DNA of 24,398 bases, from positions 1 through 24,398 of the forward strand of contig JAUSPT010000012.1 of the NCBI GenBank assembly GCA_030652805.1. Reading direction: 5' to 3'. Within the stretch, counting starts at the first letter, position 1, and each line of letters opens with the position of its first letter. Shown here in pieces: positions 6,765-15,326 of this stretch. The notes below the pieces were generated by a model. That model ran no database searches, was not told the DNA's origin, and saw only the letters and a program-made list of their open reading frames with translations. Source of the DNA: a bacterium (GTDB lineage Bacteria > JAHJDO01). A program made the translations under genes and the position numbers.

Positions 6765-9700
6765 TTACATATCAGGGTTTGAAAGTTTTTCATAATAAGC
6801 TTTGAGGAGTTTGTTGTATTTGGGGATGTATTCCTCGTCTTTGACGGTTGTTAGTTTCTTTCGTAAATCCTTTGGCACGCCTATTGATCTATCGCGGCGT
6901 GCATTGTTTGTATACACAACGGATGTTTGTGCATCCTTGAGCTTGGTTAATATAATCTGCTGTGTCCGAAGGAGCCTTCGAGCCTGGTAATTTTTGATGT
7001 TTTCACATACGTCCTGCATTGAATTGATACTTTCATTCAACATATCTGATGGATAGTTGAGTCTATCCAGTCCTTTCGCAATATTTTTTGCTCTGCTCAG
7101 AACCTGAAGCTGTTTGTCGTGCAGCATTCTTAATTTTAATTCTACCTCAGGCGGCGGTGTGCCTGGCAGACCTTCTCCACCTGCGCCGCTTATCTTTCCT
7201 CCACCAGTCGCGCCACCTGTCTCTGTTGCCTTTTCTTCTGGAATAATACCTTTTTGAAAAGGGTCAGAAGTAAGACGAGCTGGTGTTTTTCTGCCTCCAA
7301 GTCCCATAACTTTGCTTTGAACAAGTTCTCCTGAAGTTTTACCACTTCTGCCTTCTCCGCTTCTTCCTGTTATTTCAGAGCTATCCGGAAGAACATTTCC
7401 AGTTTTACCCTTTGCGCTGAAATTACTTATTGGCCCGTCTTGAACCTCCCACCCAGCTTCGCCCATAGAATCAGCCCATGCACTTGTAATATTTTGAGCT
7501 TCATCAATCAAATCTTCCTCCTGTTCAATAAGTTCTCCAATCATATCTTCAAGTTCATCAGGTAAATCTGCCATAGGAACTTCATAGTCTCCAATGGGTT
7601 GTTCCATATTCCATTTTACTCTATCAGGCTTATCGGGCAGCCAGATTTCAAGGTCCTGTTTTAATTGTTTTGCTAATAGTAGGCCTGCGTCTTCAATAGG
7701 AACAGCGATTTCTATTGTGTTAGGAACAAGGTTATCGGCAATCTTTTCAACATCGCTAAAGAGTTGATTGGTCTGTTCAATTAATGTTGAAGCAGGGAAA
7801 TCCACGTCTGGCAGGCGCGAAAGATCATCCGCAGCTTTTTTAAATATCTTACCCCACTCGCTTTCAAGCATAGAAAGCTTTTTTAATTGCTCTTTTTCTT
7901 GTTCTGAAAGCCCCTCAGAACCTATTTTTGCAAGTTCAGATGTTTGTTTTATAATTTCCTGCTGGTCTTCAAGAAATTTTGAAAGATTTTCATCAAGCTT
8001 TTTAAGAACGGGATGTGCTTTTTCAGTATCCTCTTCAGGTTTTTCTGCAATCACTGTCTCCTGATTCTGAGATAATTGTTCAATACGGTATAATATACCT
8101 TTAAGCACTAGTATTATTTCTTCTTGTGTTAATTCAGTTTCATGGATATAAAGTTTGAATTTTGCAGGAGAAGTAGAGTTTTTTGCGGAATCCAGACCTT
8201 TAATAGCTTTTACCATTAGAACTGCAGATGTATAGTCTAAGCGGTCTTTGTATTTATAAACAGGATGTGTCTCGTCTATAGAAGAAATAATCTCAATGGT
8301 TTTTGCTCGAATATGAACCTGTTTGCCCAATATTTCATCAATATTCGCTTTGTTGCGTTCTCCTGAGTTTAATATGATTAGACTTTTTTTATTTTCTATC
8401 TGTTCAGAAATAATTCCCTTTAGTTTTGCGATTATATCCTTTATTTTTTTATCCTTATCCGAGTTTTGTTTTTTGTCTACAATTTCTATGTTATATTTTT
8501 TTGAAATTGCCCTGTGTACTGTTGGAAGTGTATTGTCAACTGCTTCAACATAATAAGTTAGAATATCTCCTGTTTTTATATCCATTTTATTTAAATCAAT
8601 CTTAAAACTGGATAATATTTCCTTTTTCGGTATGTCATATTCTCTGGTTACATCTCGTAGGGGCGAATCCGTGTATTCGTCCTTTGCATCTTTTGTGCAT
8701 TTTAATATTATTGTTTTTATGCCATAGTCATCAACTGATTTACTGGTTATAGACATAGAATCTTTTTTGCTTAACTGGAGATTTTTTGCTGGAGAGGTAA
8801 TTTTGACAAGTGGAGATAGATCCTTAATTGCCTTAATCCTATACTTATCAGGAGTCAGATTTCTGCATCCATGCACGTCAGTGTAATAGACAGTATAGAT
8901 TCCATCATTCAATACAGGAATTTCTCCCTGTGCGATTTCAGGCTTGATCATAGAGAAACTAATTCTCTTTTTATTTAGTTTAACTTCCAGGGTTTTCAGC
9001 GGTTTATTGAAATGGAATTGCGTATCCACTCTAGTTCCTATCAGTGCCTCTATATGACCATTAGCAGACTCTACTGTTTTAATAGGAAGATTTGTGTATC
9101 CAGGATACCTGTAAGTAAGCTTTACCTTTTTAACCTGAGGTCTTTCTTTTACTTCTATCCTATATAAAGCGCTCTTTCCATCACCAGCAATAATTCTGTA
9201 CTTTACAGGTTGAGTTATGTTTTTTAATTCGTATAAGAAAGAGTCGTTTTTAAAATTCATTTGTATACGTGAATATTTTCTCTCATTCTCATATTTGTAT
9301 ATGATTTCTGCTCCATAGGGCATTACTCCTTTAATAGAAGTAATGACGATAACATCATCGCCAATAAACACAGTACAATTCCCCGGCATTATATTTAATG
9401 TAGTTAATGTAATTGGGGGGATATCTCTGAGAGGATATATCAATCTTGCGGAAGAATTCTTGAAATATCTAGGAAATGCCACATAGTAGAGAATAGTTAA
9501 AAGAACAGACCCTGCTAAAAGATAGGCAAATATACATAACTTCCTTTTATTTACAGCTTTTTTCAGGCTTAACATCTGTGTGGTTTTCAAACTATCTGTT
9601 ATGAGTGCATCAGTAAAGGCAGCTGTGTGAGAATCTAGTTTCCTTCCCAATTGGATGGCGTTTATGAGCCGGTTGTTAATATAAGGATATGCTTTTTCTA

Positions 9701-9989
9701 TATGTACTGCAACCTGGTCAATGTTGAAATATTTTATCATTGGTTTTATGACAAATACTACGAAGCAGGTAATGGCTCCTGTCCAGAAAGCAATAAGGCA
9801 AACTAGACGCATGCCGGGGGAAAAATGGATTAGATTGTCCAAACCTAAAACAGTTATTATTGATATTAGAATTGAAAAAAGGAAGACGGTAATTCCCTCA
9901 AGCAATCTGATACATTTCCAGAATAATCTTAACTTGTTTATTCTGGATTCTAGTTCTATAAAATTAGCAGCTGTGTGAATATTGTCCAA
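6765..9989 (-). CDS. Very large DUF4175-like membrane-anchored protein
   Basis: A 1074-residue protein starting with TTG (9989) nine bases after AGGAGG. Three hydrophobic helices (about 29-50, 61-82, 150-172) anchor it. The long remainder, probably outside the membrane, has beta-rich segments (about 180-500), then charged coiled-coil helices (about 500-840). A glycine-rich but ordered-looking block follows (about 855-945; NFSAKGKTGN, GRSGEGRSGK, GGATGGGK, GGEGLPG), then a helical tail. This matches the layout of DUF4175-like proteins, and the glycine block resembles one in large planctomycete/PVC proteins (from memory). Function unknown; an envelope role is inferred. Around residues 436-445 the codons come from a palindromic repeat (8657-8683). 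Confidence 0.75.
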   Translation of the reverse strand: MDNIHTAANFIELESRINKLRLFWKCIRLLEGITVFLFSILISIITVLGLDNLIHFSPGMRLVCLIAFWTGAITCFVVFVIKPMIKYFNIDQVAVHIEKAYPYINNRLINAIQLGRKLDSHTAAFTDALITDSLKTTQMLSLKKAVNKRKLCIFAYLLAGSVLLTILYYVAFPRYFKNSSARLIYPLRDIPPITLTTLNIMPGNCTVFIGDDVIVITSIKGVMPYGAEIIYKYENERKYSRIQMNFKNDSFLYELKNITQPVKYRIIAGDGKSALYRIEVKERPQVKKVKLTYRYPGYTNLPIKTVESANGHIEALIGTRVDTQFHFNKPLKTLEVKLNKKRISFSMIKPEIAQGEIPVLNDGIYTVYYTDVHGCRNLTPDKYRIKAIKDLSPLVKITSPAKNLQLSKKDSMSITSKSVDDYGIKTIILKCTKDAKDEYTDSPLRDVTREYDIPKKEILSSFKIDLNKMDIKTGDILTYYVEAVDNTLPTVHRAISKKYNIEIVDKKQNSDKDKKIKDIIAKLKGIISEQIENKKSLIILNSGERNKANIDEILGKQVHIRAKTIEIISSIDETHPVYKYKDRLDYTSAVLMVKAIKGLDSAKNSTSPAKFKLYIHETELTQEEIILVLKGILYRIEQLSQNQETVIAEKPEEDTEKAHPVLKKLDENLSKFLEDQQEIIKQTSELAKIGSEGLSEQEKEQLKKLSMLESEWGKIFKKAADDLSRLPDVDFPASTLIEQTNQLFSDVEKIADNLVPNTIEIAVPIEDAGLLLAKQLKQDLEIWLPDKPDRVKWNMEQPIGDYEVPMADLPDELEDMIGELIEQEEDLIDEAQNITSAWADSMGEAGWEVQDGPISNFSAKGKTGNVLPDSSEITGRSGEGRSGKTSGELVQSKVMGLGGRKTPARLTSDPFQKGIIPEEKATETGGATGGGKISGAGGEGLPGTPPPEVELKLRMLHDKQLQVLSRAKNIAKGLDRLNYPSDMLNESINSMQDVCENIKNYQARRLLRTQQIILTKLKDAQTSVVYTNNARRDRSIGVPKDLRKKLTTVKDEEYIPKYNKLLKAYYEKLSNPDM
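8657..8683. repeat. GTAGGGGC-type palindrome embedded in frame in the DUF4175-like gene
   Basis: The plus strand reads GTAGGGGCGAAT, then CCGTGT, then ATTCGTCC. GAAT/ATTC and neighbouring bases pair into a stem of eight to nine pairs with G-T wobbles. It shares GTAGGGGC with the repeats at 1311 and 5779. In the gene it encodes about DEYTDSPLR without disturbing the frame. Confidence 0.65.
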
Positions 9990-10031
9990 TCTTAATTTCC
10001 TCCTATACTAAATTCTACCACCAGTTTGAAT

Positions 10032-10060
10032 TTGAATCCATTATAAATTGAGGGTATAAT
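10032..10060 (+). promoter_or_regulatory. Promoter of the nitroreductase gene, placed for a leaderless transcript
   Basis: TTGAAT at 10032-10037, a 17-bp spacer and TATAAT at 10055-10060. A start seven to eight bases downstream falls on or next to the ATG at 10068. No Shine-Dalgarno is visible between the -10 box and the start codon. Confidence 0.6.
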
Positions 10061-10067
10061 AAATTTT

Positions 10068-10604
10068 ATGGTTATGGATATATTGAAAGCAATAAAGAAA
10101 AGACGTAGTGTACGAGGATATCTGGATAAGGGAATTCCAGAACAGGTTCTTGATCGTATTTTAGAAGCAGCAAGATTAGCTCCCACTGCTGCAAATAAAC
10201 AGCCCTTTAAGCTTATCCTGGTGACTGATAAGTCAACTAAGGCAAAACTAGTTGAAGCGTCTAAAAGACAGACATTTATAGCAGAAGCGCCAATAATAAT
10301 AGTTGGCTGTGCGTTTCCAGAGGAGAGCTATCAGAAGATCGGCGGAGCTCGCACAAGTGAAGGGATTGACATTAGTATTGTTTTTGACCATCTCATGCTC
10401 CAGGCAGCAGAGGAAGGGTTGGGTACTTGCTGGATTGGAGCCTTTGATGAGGCTCAGGTAAAAGCAATATTAAATATTCCTTCTAATGTTGAGGTCATAG
10501 GATTAACTCCTTTAGGATATCCCTCAGGAAAAGAATTCAAGCCTGGCAGGCATACGCAACGGAAGCCACTCAGCGAAATTGTCCTGTACGAGAAATATTT
10601 ATAA
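10068..10604 (+). CDS. Nitroreductase-family flavoprotein
   Basis: A 178-residue FMN-dependent oxidoreductase of the compact nitroreductase type. The N-terminal RRSVRGYLDKGIP and LEAARLAPTAANKQPFKLILV segments are the FMN-phosphate-binding hallmarks. The middle carries DISIVFDHLMLQAAEEGLGTCWIGAF and the C terminus IGLTPLGYPSGKEF, all typical. Such enzymes reduce nitro compounds, quinones or flavins with NAD(P)H; the natural substrate is not evident. Start ATG 10068 is preferred because it coincides with the predicted transcript start; ATG 10074 is the alternative. The gene ends tail to tail with the HD-GYP gene, the stop codons lying within six bases (10599-10604). Confidence 0.88.
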   Translation: MVMDILKAIKKRRSVRGYLDKGIPEQVLDRILEAARLAPTAANKQPFKLILVTDKSTKAKLVEASKRQTFIAEAPIIIVGCAFPEESYQKIGGARTSEGIDISIVFDHLMLQAAEEGLGTCWIGAFDEAQVKAILNIPSNVEVIGLTPLGYPSGKEFKPGRHTQRKPLSEIVLYEKYL

Positions 10605-12149
10605 CGTTCTTATAAAAGCTTCCACTATGTCAGGATCGAATTGACTCCCCGAACATTTTTTTAATTCTGATATTGCTTTCTCTTTTGGCATAGCATCTCT
10701 ATATGGTCTTTTTGATGTCATTGCGTCGTATGAATCTGCAACAGCAAGTATTCTTGAACCCAGAGGAATTTTTTGTCCTTTTAAGCCATCAGGATAGCCG
10801 ATGCCATCGAGCCGTTCGTGATGATGACGGATTATATACCGAACATCATCAAGGAAAGGAGAGTGGGATAGTATCGATTCTGAATAAGTAACATGTTTTT
10901 TTATTTCTTTATATTCTTCACGTGTTAATTTAGCAGGTTTTGTGAGAATGACATCGCTGACGCCGATTTTGCCTATGTCGTGCAGAGCAGCTGCAAGATT
11001 AATATTTTCAATGTCTTTACTATCCATTTTAAGTTCTTTGGCTATAATAACTGCATACTTTGCAACATTCTCAGAATGTCCACACGTGTAAGTATCTTTA
11101 GATTCAATCGCCGTACTTAGAGATTGTACAGTCGTTAAATATGCCTGTTTAGCATCCCTGTAAAAGTGTGCTTTTTCCAAAGCAATGGCAACAAGATTTG
11201 CGTAGTTTATTATTAAATCAAGCTCCTCAAAAGTAAATGAGCTGTTATTAAATTTGTCTGTAAAATTGAGCACGCCTATTGTTGATTGCCCTCTCAGAGT
11301 TACATTAAGAGCATATTGTGATTTATATTTAAGATTTAGAGGTACAACAATAAAAGAACCGGGCTTGTTCATAATCTCAAATCTACTATCCTTTTCTCCT
11401 TTCCCAATGCTTTTGATTAATACAGGTTCTCCTGTTTTCCATACCCAGCCGGATACCCCCTCACCGAGCTTTCTTCCACGTCCTACTATCGACTTGTCCG
11501 TACTTTCTTTTACAGCTAGAATTGGATCTTTATTCTCTTTTTGTTCTACTAACATGATAGATGCATTTTTACATTTTAGGATTTCTGCGCCTTTTCTTAC
11601 TACCAGCTCATATATCTCACTTAGAATATTGGTCTTATTAATTTCCCGTATTATTTCGTTGATATGAATTAGCTGTTCATTTTTCTCTTTAAGTTTCAGA
11701 CTAGTTCGGCAGTATCGGGCAAGCATTGTGGCAAGATGCAAGTCATCCTCAGAAAATTTCTTGTTATCTAATTTGTTAATTATATTGATTACAGCAATTG
11801 TCCTGCCATTATCTATTACAGGGACAATAAGAGAAGTCTTGTATTTTTTAGGATTCGTTTTTAATTTGAGATCAGGGTGCTTCTCCAAGACATCTCTTAT
11901 ATCATTTATAATAAGCGGCTTCTGGGTTTTTGCGACAATTCCTGAAATTCCTTTTCCTATCTTGACTCTTGTAGTTCTTAATACATCATCTTTGAGTTTA
12001 GTTTCGGGGTTTGTGGAACAGGAAACCTGAATATACAGCTCATCTGTAGCATTATCAACCAACATCAGAGACCCTCTTTCAGCGTTCAGGTTCCTGATTG
12101 TTTCTTTCAACACATCTTTTATTCTCTCCTGCTCCAGAGTTCTCTTCAC
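10599..12149 (-). CDS. GAF-GAF-HD-GYP protein, probable cyclic-di-GMP phosphodiesterase
   Basis: A 516-residue soluble sensor-effector starting with GTG at 12149, with GGAGG a few bases upstream. Two GAF domains (about 5-150 and 170-330) should sense small ligands or mediate dimerisation. The catalytic HD-GYP domain follows, with an upstream metal-binding H358, HD at 390-391 in HDIGKIG, and HHHERLDGIGYPDG at 442-455 including GYP at 451-453. All expected metal ligands appear present, so degradation of cyclic di-GMP is likely. No membrane segment or receiver domain is seen, so input comes through the GAF domains. No cyclase is encoded nearby. It converges with the nitroreductase. Confidence 0.88.
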   Translation of the reverse strand: MKRTLEQERIKDVLKETIRNLNAERGSLMLVDNATDELYIQVSCSTNPETKLKDDVLRTTRVKIGKGISGIVAKTQKPLIINDIRDVLEKHPDLKLKTNPKKYKTSLIVPVIDNGRTIAVINIINKLDNKKFSEDDLHLATMLARYCRTSLKLKEKNEQLIHINEIIREINKTNILSEIYELVVRKGAEILKCKNASIMLVEQKENKDPILAVKESTDKSIVGRGRKLGEGVSGWVWKTGEPVLIKSIGKGEKDSRFEIMNKPGSFIVVPLNLKYKSQYALNVTLRGQSTIGVLNFTDKFNNSSFTFEELDLIINYANLVAIALEKAHFYRDAKQAYLTTVQSLSTAIESKDTYTCGHSENVAKYAVIIAKELKMDSKDIENINLAAALHDIGKIGVSDVILTKPAKLTREEYKEIKKHVTYSESILSHSPFLDDVRYIIRHHHERLDGIGYPDGLKGQKIPLGSRILAVADSYDAMTSKRPYRDAMPKEKAISELKKCSGSQFDPDIVEAFIRTL

Positions 12150-12218
12150 ACAGCCCTCCTAAATATTGCAATGAAACGGTATCTACTCCGTATTTTACAC
12201 CAAAATCCAACATTTTTC

Positions 12219-12247
12219 TACAATTTTTTATTAGATAAGACTATAAT
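12219..12247 (+). promoter_or_regulatory. Possible promoter of the glycosyltransferase run
   Basis: A perfect TATAAT lies at 12242-12247. The only -35 candidate at 17-bp spacing is TACAAT (12219-12224), a weak match. The predicted start is about 23 bases before the ATG at 12277, and no Shine-Dalgarno is seen in that leader. Confidence 0.4.
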
Positions 12248-12276
12248 AGACATAATTGCAGTTCAGATAAATTATT

Positions 12277-13422
12277 ATGAAACAGATAAACATTCTTCAG
12301 ATAATAAGTTCCAAAGATGCAACAGGGGGTTCACAGGAGCATACAAGAATTCTTTGTGCTGGATTAGATAAGACCAAATACAGAATTATCGTAGTAACAC
12401 GTCCAGGCTCAATAGTTCCGTATTATAAAGAACAGGGATTTGAAGTAATTCCTGTAGAGCTTAGACATAATCCAGGTTCTATTCTTAAGCTTTTAGGCAT
12501 AATAAAAAGATATAAGATTCATATTATTCATACTCATAATATGCTTGCAGATAGAAGGGGCTGTGTTGCAGGATGGTTGGGGGGAGTTCCTATAGTTGTT
12601 ACTACAATACATACATTAATGAATACAGACAGGTTTGGAGAGGAAAAGAGGGGAACGTCAGTATGGCAGTATAATTTTTTATTGAAACATGTTCCAAAAA
12701 GGATAATTGCATTATCAAAGGAAGTTAAATATCACACTCAGAAAGAGTTGAATTTAGAGGAGGATAGAATAAGCTTAATCTATAATGCATCAGATCTGTC
12801 AAGATTAAACCTAAGTGTTAACAAACAGGAGAAAAAAAGGGAATTTGGAATTGATGAAAACTGCTGTGTTGTAGGCACTGTGGGAAGACTTGTGGAACTT
12901 AAAGGATATCCTTATCTCATTAAAGCAGCTTCTTTAATACTTCAGAAGTTCCCCAAAAAATTGAAGTTCTTAATTGTGGGAGACGGATATATGGCTGAAA
13001 AACTTAAAACCCTGGCTAAGGGTCTTGGAATTGCAGATAAAATAATTTTTGCAGGGCAGAGACAAGATGTTCCTGAAATCCTGCATATTCTTGATATCTT
13101 TGTTTTGACGTCTTATTACGAAGGCCTGCCGCGCTCTATTATTGAGGCACAGGCTTGTGGAGTTCCTGTAGTAGCAACAAACGTGGGAGGCACGCCTGAA
13201 GTTGTAATTAATGATAAGACAGGCATACTTGTTCCTACTAAAGATGAAAAGGCCATTGCTAAGGCAGTAATTGATTTATTGACGAATAAGGATAATGCTA
13301 GAAGAATGGGAAATGCAGGTAGAGAATGGGTGCAGAAGCAGTTTGATGCGCCTGTATTCATTAAAAGAACAGAATATCTTTTTGAAGATCTAATAAGAAA
13401 GCACATACCAGATGTTGCATAA
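12277..13422 (+). CDS. Glycosyltransferase family 4 (first of a tandem pair)
   Basis: A 381-residue retaining GT-B glycosyltransferase, full length for family 4. The N-terminal Rossmann half starts INILQIISSKDATGGSQEH, with the glycine loop that positions the acceptor. The C-terminal half has VGTVGRLVELKGYPYLIKAA and the E-x7-E nucleotide-sugar motif (E282 and E290, in YYEGLPRSIIEAQACGVPVVAT). It would transfer a sugar from a nucleotide donor to a glycan or lipid-linked acceptor at the cytoplasmic membrane face. Donor and acceptor cannot be told. It overlaps the next glycosyltransferase by 11 bases, so the two are probably made together, plausibly for polysaccharide or lipopolysaccharide. Confidence 0.88.
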   Translation: MKQINILQIISSKDATGGSQEHTRILCAGLDKTKYRIIVVTRPGSIVPYYKEQGFEVIPVELRHNPGSILKLLGIIKRYKIHIIHTHNMLADRRGCVAGWLGGVPIVVTTIHTLMNTDRFGEEKRGTSVWQYNFLLKHVPKRIIALSKEVKYHTQKELNLEEDRISLIYNASDLSRLNLSVNKQEKKREFGIDENCCVVGTVGRLVELKGYPYLIKAASLILQKFPKKLKFLIVGDGYMAEKLKTLAKGLGIADKIIFAGQRQDVPEILHILDIFVLTSYYEGLPRSIIEAQACGVPVVATNVGGTPEVVINDKTGILVPTKDEKAIAKAVIDLLTNKDNARRMGNAGREWVQKQFDAPVFIKRTEYLFEDLIRKHIPDVA

Positions 13423-14521
13423 AATACTTTATCTAAGCAGCAGCGTTAATCTATGGGGTGCACGGAGAAGTCTTCTTGACATACTGACTCATTTAGATAA
13501 GAAGACTTTTTCCCCGATTGTTGTGTGTTCATCCAAAGGTCCTTTGACAGAAAAACTGGATGAAATAAAAATTCCATATAGAATTGCAAAAATGAGGTTG
13601 TGGAGAAAGGGGAAATATTTTCCATGGATTCCTCACACTGTTATGTGTCTTGCCAAATTGATAAGAAAAGAGAGAATCTCCCTTGTGCACAGTAACTCTC
13701 ATAGCGATGCTCCGTACGGAATTCTAGCATGCAGGTTTAGAAAAATACCTGTAATTTCACACATAAGAGATATTATTCAACCTGATAAGATAGGTAAATA
13801 TTTGTTAAAGCATGCTGATAGAGTAATTGCAGTTTCAAATGCAGCTGCAAAGCCATTTGAAGACATAAACAATAAAAACAGGAAGTTGCTGGTTATTAAT
13901 AACAGTATTGATATAGATAAATTTAAAGTTACTGGAGATCTAAGAGAGGAACTGGGTATCTCCATGGATGACATGGTTATTGGTATTGTTGGACAGATAA
14001 GCAAACTGAAAGGACATGATGTATTTCTGAAGGCAGCATCAATTATTTTGAAGAAAAACAAAAATGTTAAGTTTCTTATTGCTGGTGAAGTTCGCAGAGA
14101 AAGAGATCAAGGGCTTTGTGAAGCATTGATAAGTAAGTTGAATTTAAAGGGAAATGTCATTTTTACCGGTTTCAGAAATGATATTGCAAATGTAATGTCA
14201 GCAATAGATATACTGGCATTTCCAACTTTAAAGGAATCTTTTGGAAGATCGGCAATTGAAGCAATGGCACATGCAAAACCAGTTGTTGCCTCTAATGTAG
14301 GGGGAGTTCCTGAGATTGTAAGTCATGATAAGACAGGCATTCTAGTTTCCCCGGGAGATGCTGAAGAGCTTGCTAATGGCTTGTTAGAACTGATAAATAA
14401 TAAAAAAAAGAGAGAAGATATGGGAAAAGAAGGATTAAAAGTTGTAAGAGAGAAGTTTTTAATTAGAGGTATGATGAACAGAATAGAAGTGGTGTATAAG
14501 GAGTTGCTTAGAAAGGCATAA
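13412..14521 (+). CDS. Glycosyltransferase family 4 (second of a tandem pair)
   Basis: A 369-residue GT-B enzyme related to its neighbour. It opens HKILYLSSSVNLWGARRSLLDIL. The C-terminal half has IGIVGQISKLKGHDVFLKAA and the E-x7-E motif (E275 and E283, in LKESFGRSAIEAMAHAKPVVAS). Shared phrases with the preceding gene (VVA-NVGG-PE, HDKTGILV versus NDKTGILV) suggest an old duplication, but the acceptor half differs, so the two likely add different sugars or act on different acceptors. The ATG at 13412 lies inside the upstream gene's last codons. A DUF3108 lipoprotein gene follows after one base. Confidence 0.88.
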   Translation: MLHKILYLSSSVNLWGARRSLLDILTHLDKKTFSPIVVCSSKGPLTEKLDEIKIPYRIAKMRLWRKGKYFPWIPHTVMCLAKLIRKERISLVHSNSHSDAPYGILACRFRKIPVISHIRDIIQPDKIGKYLLKHADRVIAVSNAAAKPFEDINNKNRKLLVINNSIDIDKFKVTGDLREELGISMDDMVIGIVGQISKLKGHDVFLKAASIILKKNKNVKFLIAGEVRRERDQGLCEALISKLNLKGNVIFTGFRNDIANVMSAIDILAFPTLKESFGRSAIEAMAHAKPVVASNVGGVPEIVSHDKTGILVSPGDAEELANGLLELINNKKKREDMGKEGLKVVREKFLIRGMMNRIEVVYKELLRKA

Positions 14522-14522
14522 A

Positions 14523-15275
14523 ATGAAATTTTTTTGTTATAAGTTTCTGTGCATTATTTTCTTATCTACGCTAATTATTGCGTGTTCCGTAATTGGCAAT
14601 GCTCAGCCGGTTTTTGTTGAAGGGGAGAAGTTTGAGTATAAAATTAGTTGGCTCGGAATAAAGGCTGGATCCGGAAGCTTGGAATTAGCTGAGATATTGG
14701 ACATTGACGGTAGGGAAGTTTTGCATATTAAAGCAAGAGGAGATTCAATAGGACTGGTTTCTATTATATGTAAAATAAGAGACAGCATGGAATCCTATAT
14801 AGATAAAGAAAAACAATACTCTTTGAAATGTATTAAGGATTTCAGGGAAGGATTTTATAAGAAGAAGGAAACAACTCGTTTTGATCAGGAAAAACATGAG
14901 GCATATGTGAATGAAAAAACTATAGAGATTCTTCCCGAAGCAAAGGACCCTTTTGCATGTTTATACTATATAAGAGCTCAGGAACTAGTTGTAGGAGAAA
15001 CTGTAAGCCTTAATGCCTATGACAATAGAAAAGATCATAGATTAAAAGTGAACGTTCTGAAAAAAGAGACAATCAAGATAGAAAAAAACACCTATGAAAC
15101 AATACTCATAGAGCCTGTTCTTGAAGGGCTGAATCTTGAAGGAGTGCTCAAGGTAGAGGACAGCAAAATAAAAGTCTGGCTTACAGATGATGAGAGAAGA
15201 ATTCCTGTCAGGGTACAGATGAAGATAACGTTCGGTAGCATAGTTGTGGAACTTGTCAATTCTGAATTGCCTTGA
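14523..15275 (+). CDS. DUF3108 lipoprotein
   Basis: A 250-residue exported protein. The signal peptide (1-20) ends in a good lipobox, IIA followed by C21, so it should be lipid-anchored; an alternative signal-peptidase I site near A27 is less likely. The mature part begins VFVEGEKFEYKISWLGIKAGSGSLEL, the hallmark start of DUF3108, and continues as an all-beta domain of about 220 residues with KVWLTDDERRIPVRVQMKI near the end, also typical. The function of the family is unknown; an envelope location is clear. It follows the glycosyltransferases by one base, which hints at a role in the same envelope glycan pathway (inference). Confidence 0.82.
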   Translation: MKFFCYKFLCIIFLSTLIIACSVIGNAQPVFVEGEKFEYKISWLGIKAGSGSLELAEILDIDGREVLHIKARGDSIGLVSIICKIRDSMESYIDKEKQYSLKCIKDFREGFYKKKETTRFDQEKHEAYVNEKTIEILPEAKDPFACLYYIRAQELVVGETVSLNAYDNRKDHRLKVNVLKKETIKIEKNTYETILIEPVLEGLNLEGVLKVEDSKIKVWLTDDERRIPVRVQMKITFGSIVVELVNSELP

Positions 15276-15326
15276 TTGGGTGGTTCGCATATGACATAAT
15301 GCCGGTCAATTACAAAAGGGTTAAAT

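Noticed and set aside
11254-11667. 137-codon open frame on the plus strand
   Set aside because: It is antisense to the second GAF domain of the HD-GYP gene, which has clear domain content; no independent support.
13412-14521. Split or frameshifted single glycosyltransferase
   Set aside because: Each of the two adjacent genes has both GT-B halves and its own E-x7-E motif, so they are two complete enzymes.
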